Source: Fidelibacterota bacterium
Lineage (GTDB): Bacteria; Fidelibacterota; Marinisomatia; SCGC-AAA003-L08; D37C17
Reading direction: 5' to 3'
Assembly (NCBI GenBank): GCA_012964845.1
Contig: DTTG01000140.1
Coordinates: 1-8,015, forward strand
DNA length: 8,015 nt
Under the pieces are notes generated by a model. It did not search any database, was not told the DNA's origin, and saw only the letters and a program-made list of their open reading frames with translations. A program made the position numbers and the translations under genes. Numbering within the stretch: position 1 is the stretch's first letter; every line of letters starts with the position of its first letter. Positions 1 through 7,052 of this stretch are shown here, one piece after another.

Positions 1-8
1 CTTTAGGA

Positions 9-20
9 TACCCGCGGGTA
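9..20. repeat. 12-bp palindrome just downstream of the cystathionine enzyme gene
   Basis: TACCCGCGGGTA is perfectly palindromic and GC-rich against an AT-rich background, starting 6 bp past the TAA stop. It could be part of a terminator or of a longer repeat cut by the window edge. No T-run is visible after it on the minus strand in the 8 bases available. Confidence 0.4.
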
Positions 21-26
21 AGTCTC

Positions 27-1169
27 TTACATTTTATCAAGTGCTTGATTTAAATCGGCAATTATATCTTCTTGATCTTCAATGCCCACAGAAAGGCGAA
101 CCAATCCATCTGTAAGTCCCCGTGCCAATCTCTCATCTTTGGGTACATCGGCATGGGTCATGGTTGCCGGGTGGGTTATCATGGTTTCCACGGCCCCGAG
201 ACTTTCAGCCAGAGAGCATAATTCCAGACTGTTCATGAGGTTAATTCCTGCTGGAATTCCCCCTTTTAATTCCATGGAAATCATTCCGCTGAAACCGTCC
301 ATTTGATCTTTGGCAATGGCATATTGAGGATGGGATGCCAACCCAGGGTAGGTAACTCTTTCAACTTTGGAATGAGCTTCCAAAAATTCTGCAATTGCCT
401 GAGCATTTTCACAATGACGGGACATCCTCAGAGATAAGGTTTTTATTCCCAATAGAGTGAGCCAACAATCAAATGGTGACGGTACCGCTCCTACTGTTTT
501 CTGAATAAATTTAAATTTTTCGCCTAACTCATCATCATTAGTGATAAGTACGCCTCCAATAATCTGATTATGACCACTGAGATATTTTGTGGTACTGTGC
601 ATGGTAATATCCGCACCAAATTCTAATGGCCGTAATAATGCCGGTGTAGAAAAGGTAGAATCCACCCCATATAGAATGCCGTGTTTTTTGGCAATTTTAC
701 CCACAACATCTAAATCGGTTACCTTTAATAGTGGATTTGTAGGCGTTTCAATCCAAATCAGTTTAGTATTGTCCTGAATGGCATCTTCTACTTCCTGAGG
801 ATTGGATGAATTTACATAGGTAAATGTTAGATCATAATTTACCAGCAGATTATTATACAGTCTGGACACCCCCCCATACACATCATCGGAGCAGACGATA
901 TGGTCACCCGATTTAAAAAGTTTCATAATACTGTCAACTGCGGCCATTCCGGAGGAAAAACAAATTCCATGTTTACCCCCTTCTAAAGCTGCCAGATTAT
1001 TTTCCAGTATTTCCCTGGTAGGATTTGATGCTCGGGTGTAATCATAGCCCTTATCCTTGCCCACTTCTTCTAAAACATAGGTTGCCGATTGATAAATTGG
1101 CGGGACAATCGCCCCGGTTGATGGGTCAGGAGAAATTCCTGAGCGAACTACCTTTGTGTCAAATTTCAT
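27..1169 (-). CDS. cystathionine gamma-synthase / gamma-lyase family PLP enzyme
   Basis: This 380-residue cytosolic enzyme belongs to the Cys/Met metabolism PLP family and has the usual length. Members either join an activated homoserine with cysteine to form cystathionine or cleave cystathionine to cysteine. Visible motifs are YTRASNPT (44-51), whose Tyr and Arg reach the neighbouring subunit's PLP; SSGMAA (72-77), the phosphate site; the ring-stacking Tyr98 in VYGG; the ETPTNP loop (141-146); Asp170 in VDSTFSTP; the Schiff-base Lys195 in HSTTKYLSGH; and Arg358 in LVRLSVG for the substrate carboxylate. SLGAVE (323-328) keeps the Glu shared by gamma-synthases and gamma-lyases and absent from beta-lyases. 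The usual Asn after Asp170 is Ser here. The start is supported by AAAGGA at 1177-1182. It lies 24 bp after secA and is probably co-transcribed. Synthase versus lyase cannot be settled by sequence reading; a methionine gamma-lyase or O-acetylhomoserine enzyme is less likely. Confidence 0.9.
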   Translation of the reverse strand: MKFDTKVVRSGISPDPSTGAIVPPIYQSATYVLEEVGKDKGYDYTRASNPTREILENNLAALEGGKHGICFSSGMAAVDSIMKLFKSGDHIVCSDDVYGGVSRLYNNLLVNYDLTFTYVNSSNPQEVEDAIQDNTKLIWIETPTNPLLKVTDLDVVGKIAKKHGILYGVDSTFSTPALLRPLEFGADITMHSTTKYLSGHNQIIGGVLITNDDELGEKFKFIQKTVGAVPSPFDCWLTLLGIKTLSLRMSRHCENAQAIAEFLEAHSKVERVTYPGLASHPQYAIAKDQMDGFSGMISMELKGGIPAGINLMNSLELCSLAESLGAVETMITHPATMTHADVPKDERLARGLTDGLVRLSVGIEDQEDIIADLNQALDKM

Positions 1170-1176
1170 TAATATT

Positions 1177-1182
1177 TCCTTT
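1177..1182 (-). promoter_or_regulatory. Shine-Dalgarno site of the cystathionine enzyme gene
   Basis: AAAGGA lies within a run of A, with 7 bases between it and the ATG. It is the clearest ribosome binding site in the window and fixes the start at 1169. It lies in the 24-bp secA spacer, so it supports independent translation initiation within a shared transcript. Confidence 0.7.
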
Positions 1183-1193
1183 TTTTAATTATT

Positions 1194-4100
1194 TTAAATT
1201 GCTTTCCCACAGCATTTTTTAAATTTTTTACCGCTTCCGCAGGGACAGGGGTCATTTCTGCCTGTTTTTTCTTCAACTGATATGGGCTGTCTTTGCTGCT
1301 GATTTTGGGGAGGAGCTTGCGCACCCTGTCTTGCACCCTGCGGTGGTGCAGTGAAGCCCATTCCGGCAGATTCATCATGCTGCATTTTTAAATTAGCCGG
1401 TATCGGTCTGGGTGCTGCTGGTCTCTTTTCAGTTTGTTGAATATTGGCTCGAAAAATCCGTTTGAGGGTTTCCCGATTGGTATCCACCATCATCTCAGCA
1501 AACATGCCAAAGCCTTCCTGCTTATATTCAATGAGGGGATTTTTCTGGCCATAGGCACGTAGTCCAATTCCTTCTCTCAGTTGATCCATTGCCGCTAAAT
1601 GCTCCCTCCAATTTTCATCAATGGTACGAAATACCACCCATTTTTGAAATTGGTCAAATACATTTTCATCAACAGATTCTTTTTTAAAGGATAAAATTGC
1701 GTTTGCTCCCTGCACCACCATATCCCTTAATTCATCTATTGTACTAACACGGTCATTTTCCGATTTAATATCTAAAGAAAAGGTATTTAATACTTCATTT
1801 GTAAATTCATCCCACTCCCATTCTCGGGGATTACTTCCATTTCTGCAATATAATTCAACGAGATTGTCCAGATAATCAGCCATAATTTCATCCACCTCAC
1901 GGCTGATATTAGCGCCATGCAATGCATAATTTCTACGATCATATACAATTTCCCGCTGTTGATTCATGACATCATCATATTCCAGCAAATGCTTTCGGAT
2001 GCCAAAATTCCTACCCTCAACCTTTTTTTGAGCCCGTTCAATGGATCGGGTGACCATAGCATGTGTAATAACTTCACCTTCTTCCACACCCATTCTATCC
2101 ATCACTTTAGCAATACGGTCAGAACCAAATAAGCGCATGAGATCATCTTCAAGACTGAGAAAAAACACGGATTCTCCGGGGTCCCCCTGACGGCCTGCCC
2201 GCCCTCTAAGCTGCAGATCTATCCGGCGGGATTCATGCCTGCCAGTACCTAAAATGAATAAACCACCCACTTCTTTTACTCCATCCCCTAATTTAATATC
2301 CGTTCCCCGTCCTGCCATATTGGTGGCTATGGTAACAGCGCTGGTTTGGCCAGCACGGATTATTACTTCAGCTTCCTTTTGATGCTGTTTTGCATTTAAA
2401 ACATTATGGGGAATTTTTGCCCGTTTCAGCATGCGGGCGAGTGTTTCAGATTCTTCCACCGATGTTGTACCTACAAGAACTGGTTGTCCCTTTTGAGTTA
2501 ATTCTTTCACTTTTTCAACTACCGCATTATATTTTTCCCGTTTGGTGCGATATACCAAATCATCCGTATCATTCCTAATTATGTCTTGATTTGTTGGAAT
2601 TTCTATAACATCCAATTTATAGATTTGCATGAGCTCCTGAGCTTCGGTAACAGCAGTACCGGTCATCCCTGCGAGTTTAGAATACATTCGGAAATAGTTC
2701 TGAATAGTAATGGTTGCCATGGTTTGAGTTTCTTTTTCAATAACCACTTTTTCTTTTGCTTCCAATGCCTGGTGCAGTCCATCACTGAATCGCCGTCCAT
2801 GAAGCACCCTGCCGGTGTGTTCATCAACAATTAACACCTTACCTTCCTGAACAATATATTCTATATCTTTTTCATACAGGGAATACGCCCGCAATAGCTG
2901 ATTGATGGCATGAATTCGATCGCTTCTTTCCATATGGAGAGTTTGCGATTCTTCCTTTTTCTCTAAAATTTGGTGCTGAGTTATACCCTCCGTATTTTCA
3001 ATCTCATGGAAAATTTCTCCTAAATCTGGAATGATAAAATTCTCTGGATGTTCCGGAGATAGATATTGCCTGCCCATTTCAGAAAGATCAATAACATGTG
3101 CCCGTTCATCAATGCTGAAAAATAATTGTTCATCCAGTTCATTCATTTTTTTATCACGAATATATTCACTTTCCATTTTATGTACAAGCTGTTGGGTGCC
3201 TTGCTGTTGGAATATTTTCATTAGACGTTTGTTTTTTGGCGCTCCACGGGATGCCAGGAGTAGATTGACAGCTGCTTTTTTATCATCCGTTTCCAAGGCT
3301 TCTTCTGCCTCAGCAATTAACTTATTTACCATTTGGTTTTGCTTACGGATAATATTTTCAATGCTGTTTTGCCATTCATTGTACTGTTGATTGGAGGGTG
3401 CATCCACATTTCCAGAAATAATGAGCGGTGTTCGGGCTTCATCTACCAAGACGGAATCAACCTCATCTACAATGGCAAAGGCATGTCCTCTCTGCACCTG
3501 ATCTTCAGGCCGGATACTCATATTATCCCGGAGATAATCAAACCCGAACTGGCTATTGGTTCCATAGGTAATATCCCTATCATACATTTCTTTACGCTGT
3601 TGACTATTCATTTGATTGAGAATACATCCTACTGTTAAGCCTAGATATTCATATAAAATACCCATCCACTGACTATCCCGTTCTGCCAAATAATCATTTA
3701 CTGTTATTAAATGTACACCTCTTCCGGTAATAGCATTGAGAATGATGGGCATGGTAGAAACCAATGTTTTACCCTCTCCCGTTTTCATTTCTGCAATTTT
3801 ACCCTGATGGAGAACGACTCCTCCAATTAGCTGTACGTCAAATGGTACCATTTCCCACTTTATCTTCTGGTGCATCACCATATATTCAGTTCCACAAATT
3901 CTTCGGCTGGCATCCTTTACAATGGCAAAAACTTCTGCCATTTTTAAATCCAAATATTCCTGTTCTGCTTTTTGTACTGCTTCATCAAGGTCTTCTTCTT
4001 CAAGACCCTCAGCTTTAAATGTTTTTCGCGAATTTATCGATAAATCTTTTATTTCATCCCTGATGGACTGAAATCGATTTTTTAATTCGTCATCAGTTAA

Positions 4101-4217
4101 TGAAGTTAGGGGACTATAGGCAACATTGATTTCATCTACAAATGGTGAGAGGGATTTTAAATCTTTCTCCGATTTCTTGCCAAAAATTCTGGTTACTATT
4201 TTTGCAAATGCTGACAT
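1194..4217 (-). CDS. secA: preprotein translocase ATPase SecA
   Basis: SecA is the cytosolic and membrane-peripheral motor that pushes unfolded preproteins through SecYEG using ATP. The 1007 residues show Walker A MKTGEGKT (144-151), the DEVDS Walker B (251-255) followed by DEARTPLIISG, the IVDEHTGR segment (463-470), and MTGTA (518-522). The second motor half has ATNMAGRGTDIKLG (631-644) and QLRGRAGRQGDPG (669-681). The helical wing/scaffold follows, with LLEYDDVMNQQR (744-755). A Pro/Gln-rich linker (about 932-985) ends in the zinc-binding tail Cys991, Cys993, Cys1002, Cys1003, used for SecB or lipid contact. The protein is about 100 residues longer than the E. coli enzyme, mainly through an extra helical, charged segment at about 285-365 that I associate with FCB-group SecA. 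It starts 2 bp after nusB, and the nearest AAAGGA is 20 bases upstream, so coupling to nusB is likely. It is intact, with no missing catalytic motif. Confidence 0.98.
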   Translation of the reverse strand: MSAFAKIVTRIFGKKSEKDLKSLSPFVDEINVAYSPLTSLTDDELKNRFQSIRDEIKDLSINSRKTFKAEGLEEEDLDEAVQKAEQEYLDLKMAEVFAIVKDASRRICGTEYMVMHQKIKWEMVPFDVQLIGGVVLHQGKIAEMKTGEGKTLVSTMPIILNAITGRGVHLITVNDYLAERDSQWMGILYEYLGLTVGCILNQMNSQQRKEMYDRDITYGTNSQFGFDYLRDNMSIRPEDQVQRGHAFAIVDEVDSVLVDEARTPLIISGNVDAPSNQQYNEWQNSIENIIRKQNQMVNKLIAEAEEALETDDKKAAVNLLLASRGAPKNKRLMKIFQQQGTQQLVHKMESEYIRDKKMNELDEQLFFSIDERAHVIDLSEMGRQYLSPEHPENFIIPDLGEIFHEIENTEGITQHQILEKKEESQTLHMERSDRIHAINQLLRAYSLYEKDIEYIVQEGKVLIVDEHTGRVLHGRRFSDGLHQALEAKEKVVIEKETQTMATITIQNYFRMYSKLAGMTGTAVTEAQELMQIYKLDVIEIPTNQDIIRNDTDDLVYRTKREKYNAVVEKVKELTQKGQPVLVGTTSVEESETLARMLKRAKIPHNVLNAKQHQKEAEVIIRAGQTSAVTIATNMAGRGTDIKLGDGVKEVGGLFILGTGRHESRRIDLQLRGRAGRQGDPGESVFFLSLEDDLMRLFGSDRIAKVMDRMGVEEGEVITHAMVTRSIERAQKKVEGRNFGIRKHLLEYDDVMNQQREIVYDRRNYALHGANISREVDEIMADYLDNLVELYCRNGSNPREWEWDEFTNEVLNTFSLDIKSENDRVSTIDELRDMVVQGANAILSFKKESVDENVFDQFQKWVVFRTIDENWREHLAAMDQLREGIGLRAYGQKNPLIEYKQEGFGMFAEMMVDTNRETLKRIFRANIQQTEKRPAAPRPIPANLKMQHDESAGMGFTAPPQGARQGAQAPPQNQQQRQPISVEEKTGRNDPCPCGSGKKFKKCCGKAI

Positions 4218-4219
4218 GT

Positions 4220-4663
4220 TTATACTGTTTTCTCTTTTCCTTTAATTATTTCATTATAGACTGAATCTAAGATACCATTAATAAAACTGCTGCTATCTTC
4301 AGTACTAAATTGTTTTGCGATTTCAACACCCTCCGCAATGGATACTTTTGGCGGCACTTCATCAACGTACACCATCTCAGCCAGAGCCATTCTAAGGATC
4401 AACTTATCGATGAGTGTAATGCGATCGAAATCCCAATTTTTAGATCGACTAATTATCAGTTTATCAATTTCCACTGCATGCATAAATATGAGATTACTCA
4501 ATTGTTTACCATATTTGAGGACTTCCTCTGATGGAGGATTATTAGAATCCATCATGAAATTACAGGTATCATCCAAATTAGAGCCTTGCAACTCACGGGC
4601 ATAAATTGCCTGCAATGTAATGATGCGGGCTTGTCGTTTTTGTCTGGGCTTTAATTCAGACAT
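4220..4663 (-). CDS. nusB: transcription antitermination factor NusB
   Basis: This 147-residue all-helical RNA-binding protein has the normal NusB length. NusB binds the boxA RNA together with NusE (ribosomal protein S10) and helps RNA polymerase read through rRNA operons. The N-terminal basic stretch (residues 6-14) leads into the conserved ARIITLQAIYARELQ helix (12-26). The C-terminal half has NWDFDRITLIDKLILRMALAEM (76-97), then the family signature PKVSIAEGVEIAKQFS (105-120) and SSSFINGILD (124-133). Its ATG overlaps the end of leucine dehydrogenase by 8 bp, and there is no clear Shine-Dalgarno site (AAAATTAGAA precedes the ATG), so translational coupling is likely. secA begins 2 bp after its TAA stop. 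The protein is intact and the call is secure. Confidence 0.95.
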   Translation of the reverse strand: MSELKPRQKRQARIITLQAIYARELQGSNLDDTCNFMMDSNNPPSEEVLKYGKQLSNLIFMHAVEIDKLIISRSKNWDFDRITLIDKLILRMALAEMVYVDEVPPKVSIAEGVEIAKQFSTEDSSSFINGILDSVYNEIIKGKEKTV

Positions 4664-5753
4664 TTCTAATTTTAAACGATTTTTTATAAGGGAGATAAAA
4701 TGATTTTAATTCTCCAATTTTTTTAATGCGGTCTTCGGCCTGTCTATCGGATGCTTCATTGGTTGAAATTTCTTCCATATTAGAGCGATGAAATATTTCC
4801 ATTAAAGTATCATATATCCCTTCGGCCTGGGAAAATGCCCTCTCCCTATTATACCCTTCCAGTTCATTGGAAACATTGATAAGCCCGCCGGCATTTATAG
4901 CATAATCTGGAGCATAGAGAATATTCCGTTTTTTTAGCTCCACACCAAAGTTATTTTCAATCAATTGGTTATTGGCAGAGCCGGCAATAATCGTACATTT
5001 TAATTTATCAATGGTGTCCGGATTCACTGTTGCACCTAAGGCACAGGGAGCATAGACATCCACGTCCACTTCATAGATTCCATCCGGTTCAACAGGAGTA
5101 ACGCCAAAATTATCAACTGCCTGTCCCATTAGGGATTGGTCAATATCAGTAACAAATAATTCAGCCCCTTCTTTATGAAGATATTCACAGAGGTACATTC
5201 CCACATGCCCCAACCCTTGGACCGATACTTTTAACCCATCCAACTCCGTTCTATTAAGCCGTTCCTTTACAGAAGCCTTTATACCAACAAAAACCCCATA
5301 GGCAGTTACCGGAGAAGGATCTCCACTTCCTCCTAATGCTTGAGAAATTCCCGTAACATAATTAGTTTCCATTCTCACATGTTCCATATCCTTAATGCTG
5401 GTGCCCACATCTTCAGCTGTGATATACCTGCCGCCTAAACCTTCAACAAATCGCCCAAATGATCTAAATAAATTTTCTGTTTTCTGAGTTTTGGAATCAC
5501 CTAAGATTACTGCCTTACCACCTCCCAGGTTGAGCCCCGCAATTGCCGCTTTGTAGGTCATTCCTTTTGACAGTCGGAGAACATCTACCAATGCTTCTGT
5601 TTCATTTTCATAATTCCACATTCGGCAGCCGCCCAGTGCTGGACCCAATACTGTATTATGAATGGCAACCAATCCTTTTAGTCCTGAATCTGAGTCATGA
5701 AAAAACGAAACCTGTTCATGACCTCTCTCTCCTAATTCTTGAAATAAGTCCAT
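4656..5753 (-). CDS. ldh: leucine dehydrogenase (Glu/Leu/Phe/Val dehydrogenase family)
   Basis: This 365-residue enzyme catalyses reversible NAD+-dependent oxidative deamination of leucine, valine or isoleucine to the 2-oxo acid and ammonia. It is close in length and motifs to Bacillus-type leucine dehydrogenase. The substrate domain has GPALGG (37-42), Lys68 in GMTYK, the glycine-rich GGGK with catalytic Lys80, and Asp115 in ITAEDVG. The Rossmann domain has GLGHVG (180-185) and an Asp at 203 suited to NAD(H). SANNQL (259-264) and APDYAINAGG (281-290) complete the cofactor and substrate pocket. The ATG is chosen because AGGA at 5760-5763 lies 6 bases upstream, overlapping the acyl-CoA dehydrogenase stop. 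Its TGA lies inside the nusB start region, an 8-bp overlap. The conserved motifs favour leucine over glutamate dehydrogenase, which is longer. Phenylalanine or valine preference cannot be excluded by eye. Confidence 0.94.
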   Translation of the reverse strand: MDLFQELGERGHEQVSFFHDSDSGLKGLVAIHNTVLGPALGGCRMWNYENETEALVDVLRLSKGMTYKAAIAGLNLGGGKAVILGDSKTQKTENLFRSFGRFVEGLGGRYITAEDVGTSIKDMEHVRMETNYVTGISQALGGSGDPSPVTAYGVFVGIKASVKERLNRTELDGLKVSVQGLGHVGMYLCEYLHKEGAELFVTDIDQSLMGQAVDNFGVTPVEPDGIYEVDVDVYAPCALGATVNPDTIDKLKCTIIAGSANNQLIENNFGVELKKRNILYAPDYAINAGGLINVSNELEGYNRERAFSQAEGIYDTLMEIFHRSNMEEISTNEASDRQAEDRIKKIGELKSFYLPYKKSFKIRNV

Positions 5754-5759
5754 TTCCTG

Positions 5760-5763
5760 TCCT
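5760..5763 (-). promoter_or_regulatory. Shine-Dalgarno site of leucine dehydrogenase, overlapping the upstream stop
   Basis: The minus strand reads TAGGACAGGAAATG. AGGA shares two bases with the TAG stop of the acyl-CoA dehydrogenase and sits 6 bases before the leucine dehydrogenase ATG. The arrangement suggests that ribosomes ending on the first gene help start the second. Confidence 0.6.
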
Positions 5764-6904
5764 ATTTTTTTAATAATTCCCGGGCAATAACAATTCTTTG
5801 AATTTCAGAAGTTCCTTCATAAATCTGAGTAATTTTGGCATCGCGCATGAGTCGTTCAATACCCGATTCCCGCATATAACCAAATCCACCATGAATCTGA
5901 ACACATTGTGTGGATGCTCGCATAGCAACCTCCGACGCATACACTTTTGCCATGGAAGCAATATGGCCATAATTCTGCTTTTGATCCTTTTTCCAGGCTG
6001 CCTGCCGAATCAATAATCTGGCTGCTTCTATTTCCATAGCCATATCAGCGATTTTAAATTGAATTGCCTGATTTTTGGCAATGGGTTTTCCAAATTGAAT
6101 ACGTTCCCTTGAGTAGGATACGGATGCATTCAATGACGCTTGAGCAATTCCGATTGCCTGAGATGCAATGCCAATTCTTCCGGCATCCAATATTACCAAC
6201 GCAATTGTAAAGCCTTCACCTTCTTTTCCGATGAGGTTTTCAACTGGTACTTTTACATTATCAAAATATAACTCACAAGTGTCTGAAGCACGGATTCCCA
6301 ATTTATTTTCAGGTTTTCCAGTTTCTAATCCATCCCAACCTTTCTCTACAATAAAACATGAGACTCCTTTATACCCAATTCCTTTTTCAGTTACTGCAAA
6401 TAAAATAACATAATTGGAATTAATACCATTTGTAACCCAATTTTTCGTTCCGGAAATAATGTAGTGATCTCCCTCTTTTTTTGCAATTGTCCTCATATTA
6501 GACGCATCTGAACCAGATTGTGGTTCTGATAAAGAAAATGCACCAAGCTTTTTGCCGGAAGCTAATGGTTTAAGATATTTTTCTTTTAAAAAATCGCTGC
6601 CGAATTTCTCTAATAAATAACAGACCAGAGAATTATTAACGGACATTACAACACCTGAAGATGCTTCCACTCTTGAGATTTCTTCCATGGCAATGGTGTA
6701 GGAAATAGAATCCATTCCTCCGCCATCCCATTTTGGGTCAACCATCATCCCCATAAAGCCAAGTTCACCCATTTGCTTCACACCCTCTCTAGGCCAGATT
6801 TTTTTATCATCCCTCTCAACCACCCCTGGAGCCAGTTCATTATCTGCAAATGCGCGAGCTGTTTTCTGAATTAATATTTGTTCTTCTGTGAGTTGAAAAT
6901 TCAT
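5762..6904 (-). CDS. short-chain (butyryl-CoA type) acyl-CoA dehydrogenase
   Basis: This 380-residue flavoprotein is full length for the acyl-CoA dehydrogenase family, which oxidises acyl-CoA to trans-2-enoyl-CoA using FAD and passes electrons to electron-transfer flavoprotein. The N-terminal helical domain covers about residues 1-115. The middle beta domain has the first family signature LSEPQSGSD (125-133) and the WVTNG segment (156-160). The C-terminal helical domain has the second signature around QIHGGFGY (336-343). The catalytic base is Glu363 in YEGTSE. At the alternative position used by isovaleryl- and long-chain enzymes there is Gly242 (LDAGRIG), so a butyryl-CoA or 2-methylbutyryl-CoA type is favoured. 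The start has a weak AAAGGA 11 bases upstream. Its TAG stop provides part of the ribosome site of the next gene, leucine dehydrogenase. Pairing with Hbd suggests crotonyl/butyryl-CoA chemistry, but branched-chain substrates are also plausible beside leucine dehydrogenase. No etfAB is in the window. Confidence 0.93.
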   Translation of the reverse strand: MNFQLTEEQILIQKTARAFADNELAPGVVERDDKKIWPREGVKQMGELGFMGMMVDPKWDGGGMDSISYTIAMEEISRVEASSGVVMSVNNSLVCYLLEKFGSDFLKEKYLKPLASGKKLGAFSLSEPQSGSDASNMRTIAKKEGDHYIISGTKNWVTNGINSNYVILFAVTEKGIGYKGVSCFIVEKGWDGLETGKPENKLGIRASDTCELYFDNVKVPVENLIGKEGEGFTIALVILDAGRIGIASQAIGIAQASLNASVSYSRERIQFGKPIAKNQAIQFKIADMAMEIEAARLLIRQAAWKKDQKQNYGHIASMAKVYASEVAMRASTQCVQIHGGFGYMRESGIERLMRDAKITQIYEGTSEIQRIVIARELLKK

Positions 6905-6915
6905 TTATTTGGGCA

Positions 6916-6921
6916 TCCTTT
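6916..6921 (-). promoter_or_regulatory. weak Shine-Dalgarno site of the acyl-CoA dehydrogenase gene
   Basis: AAAGGA lies 11 bases before the ATG at 6904, slightly farther than optimal. It is the only purine-rich match in the leader and supports the assigned start. It lies between the palindromic element and the gene, so it stays free if the element folds in the RNA. Confidence 0.4.
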
Positions 6922-6941
6922 GTAAATCCAATTTTTGTATT

Positions 6942-6959
6942 AAACCGTTAAAACGGTTT
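6942..6959. repeat. left hairpin of the composite element
   Basis: AAACCGTTAAAACGGTTT has two perfectly complementary 8-base arms around AA. It is the inverted counterpart of the right hairpin, with a G-C pair where that one has A-T. Confidence 0.8.
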
Positions 6960-6977
6960 CACCTATATTCGTTCGGT

Positions 6978-7003
6978 TAGCCCACGACTTAAGTCGTGGG
7001 TTA
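6978..7003. repeat. central palindrome of the composite element
   Basis: The core CCCACGACTTAAGTCGTGGG (6981-7000) is a perfect 20-bp palindrome. Flanking TAG on the left and TTA on the right add two more pairs after a G-T wobble. With no unpaired loop it could extrude as a cruciform or form an RNA hairpin with a strained tip. No T-run follows on either strand, so it is not a standard intrinsic terminator. From memory, similar palindromes recur between genes in Bacteroidota-like genomes; I could not verify this. Confidence 0.8.
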
Positions 7004-7023
7004 CAGATTTTACTGAATATCTC

Positions 7024-7039
7024 AACCATTTTAATGGTT
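7024..7039. repeat. right hairpin of the composite element
   Basis: AACCATTTTAATGGTT has perfectly complementary 7-base arms around TT. It begins 13 bp from the hbd stop on the transcript and mirrors the left hairpin in inverted orientation. Confidence 0.75.
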
Positions 7040-7052
7040 TTCAATTAAATTC

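Larger units (their letters stand above)
6942..7040. repeat. composite triple-palindrome element (REP/MITE-like)
   Basis: This non-coding element occupies most of the 148-bp gap between hbd and the acyl-CoA dehydrogenase gene. It has a left hairpin (6942-6959), a central 20-bp perfect palindrome (6981-7000) and a right hairpin (7024-7039). ATATTC at 6965-6970 and GAATAT at 7015-7020 are complementary and would close a stem around the centre. The reverse complement of 7023-7040 matches 6942-6959 at 15 of 18 positions, so the whole element is a nested inverted repeat. Two of the three differences form a compensatory pair: G-C on the left is A-T on the right. No target duplication is evident at the edges. 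The organisation resembles REP-type sequences mobilised by IS200-like (RAYT) transposases, or a small MITE. A role in transcript ending or mRNA stability is also possible. Identity as a repeat is inferred, since only one copy is in view. Confidence 0.65.

Noticed and set aside
1169..1378. 69-codon minus-strand frame overlapping the 3' end of secA.
   Set aside because: It lies in another frame within the secA tail, and the SecA frame carries the diagnostic zinc motif there.
3031..3638. Two overlapping plus-strand frames of 119 and 101 codons inside secA.
   Set aside because: They are Cys/Ile/Phe/Ser-rich shadow translations of the SecA coding strand, with no domain and no ribosome site.
5762..6904. 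Isovaleryl-CoA dehydrogenase, suggested by the neighbouring leucine dehydrogenase.
   Set aside because: The catalytic Glu is in YEGT (residue 363), and the isovaleryl-type Glu position is Gly242, so the short-chain straight-chain type fits better.
6905..6916. Minimal upstream reading frame ATG CCC AAA TAA directly abutting the acyl-CoA dehydrogenase ATG.
   Set aside because: Its ATG overlaps the only Shine-Dalgarno candidate, leaving no room for its own ribosome site. A three-codon frame of this kind is easily due to chance.
6936..6960. Sigma70-like promoter for the acyl-CoA dehydrogenase gene (AATACA with a possible GTGAAA upstream).
   Set aside because: The match is poor, the spacing is short, and the bases are already explained by the left hairpin.
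6978..7010. Intrinsic terminator for hbd formed by the central palindrome.
   Set aside because: The stem is strong, but neither strand has a T-run after it, and the perfect palindrome has no natural loop.
6942..7040. CRISPR-like repeat array or tRNA-like cloverleaf.
   Set aside because: There are no regularly spaced identical direct repeats. The three hairpins do not have tRNA stem lengths or the conserved T-loop sequence.
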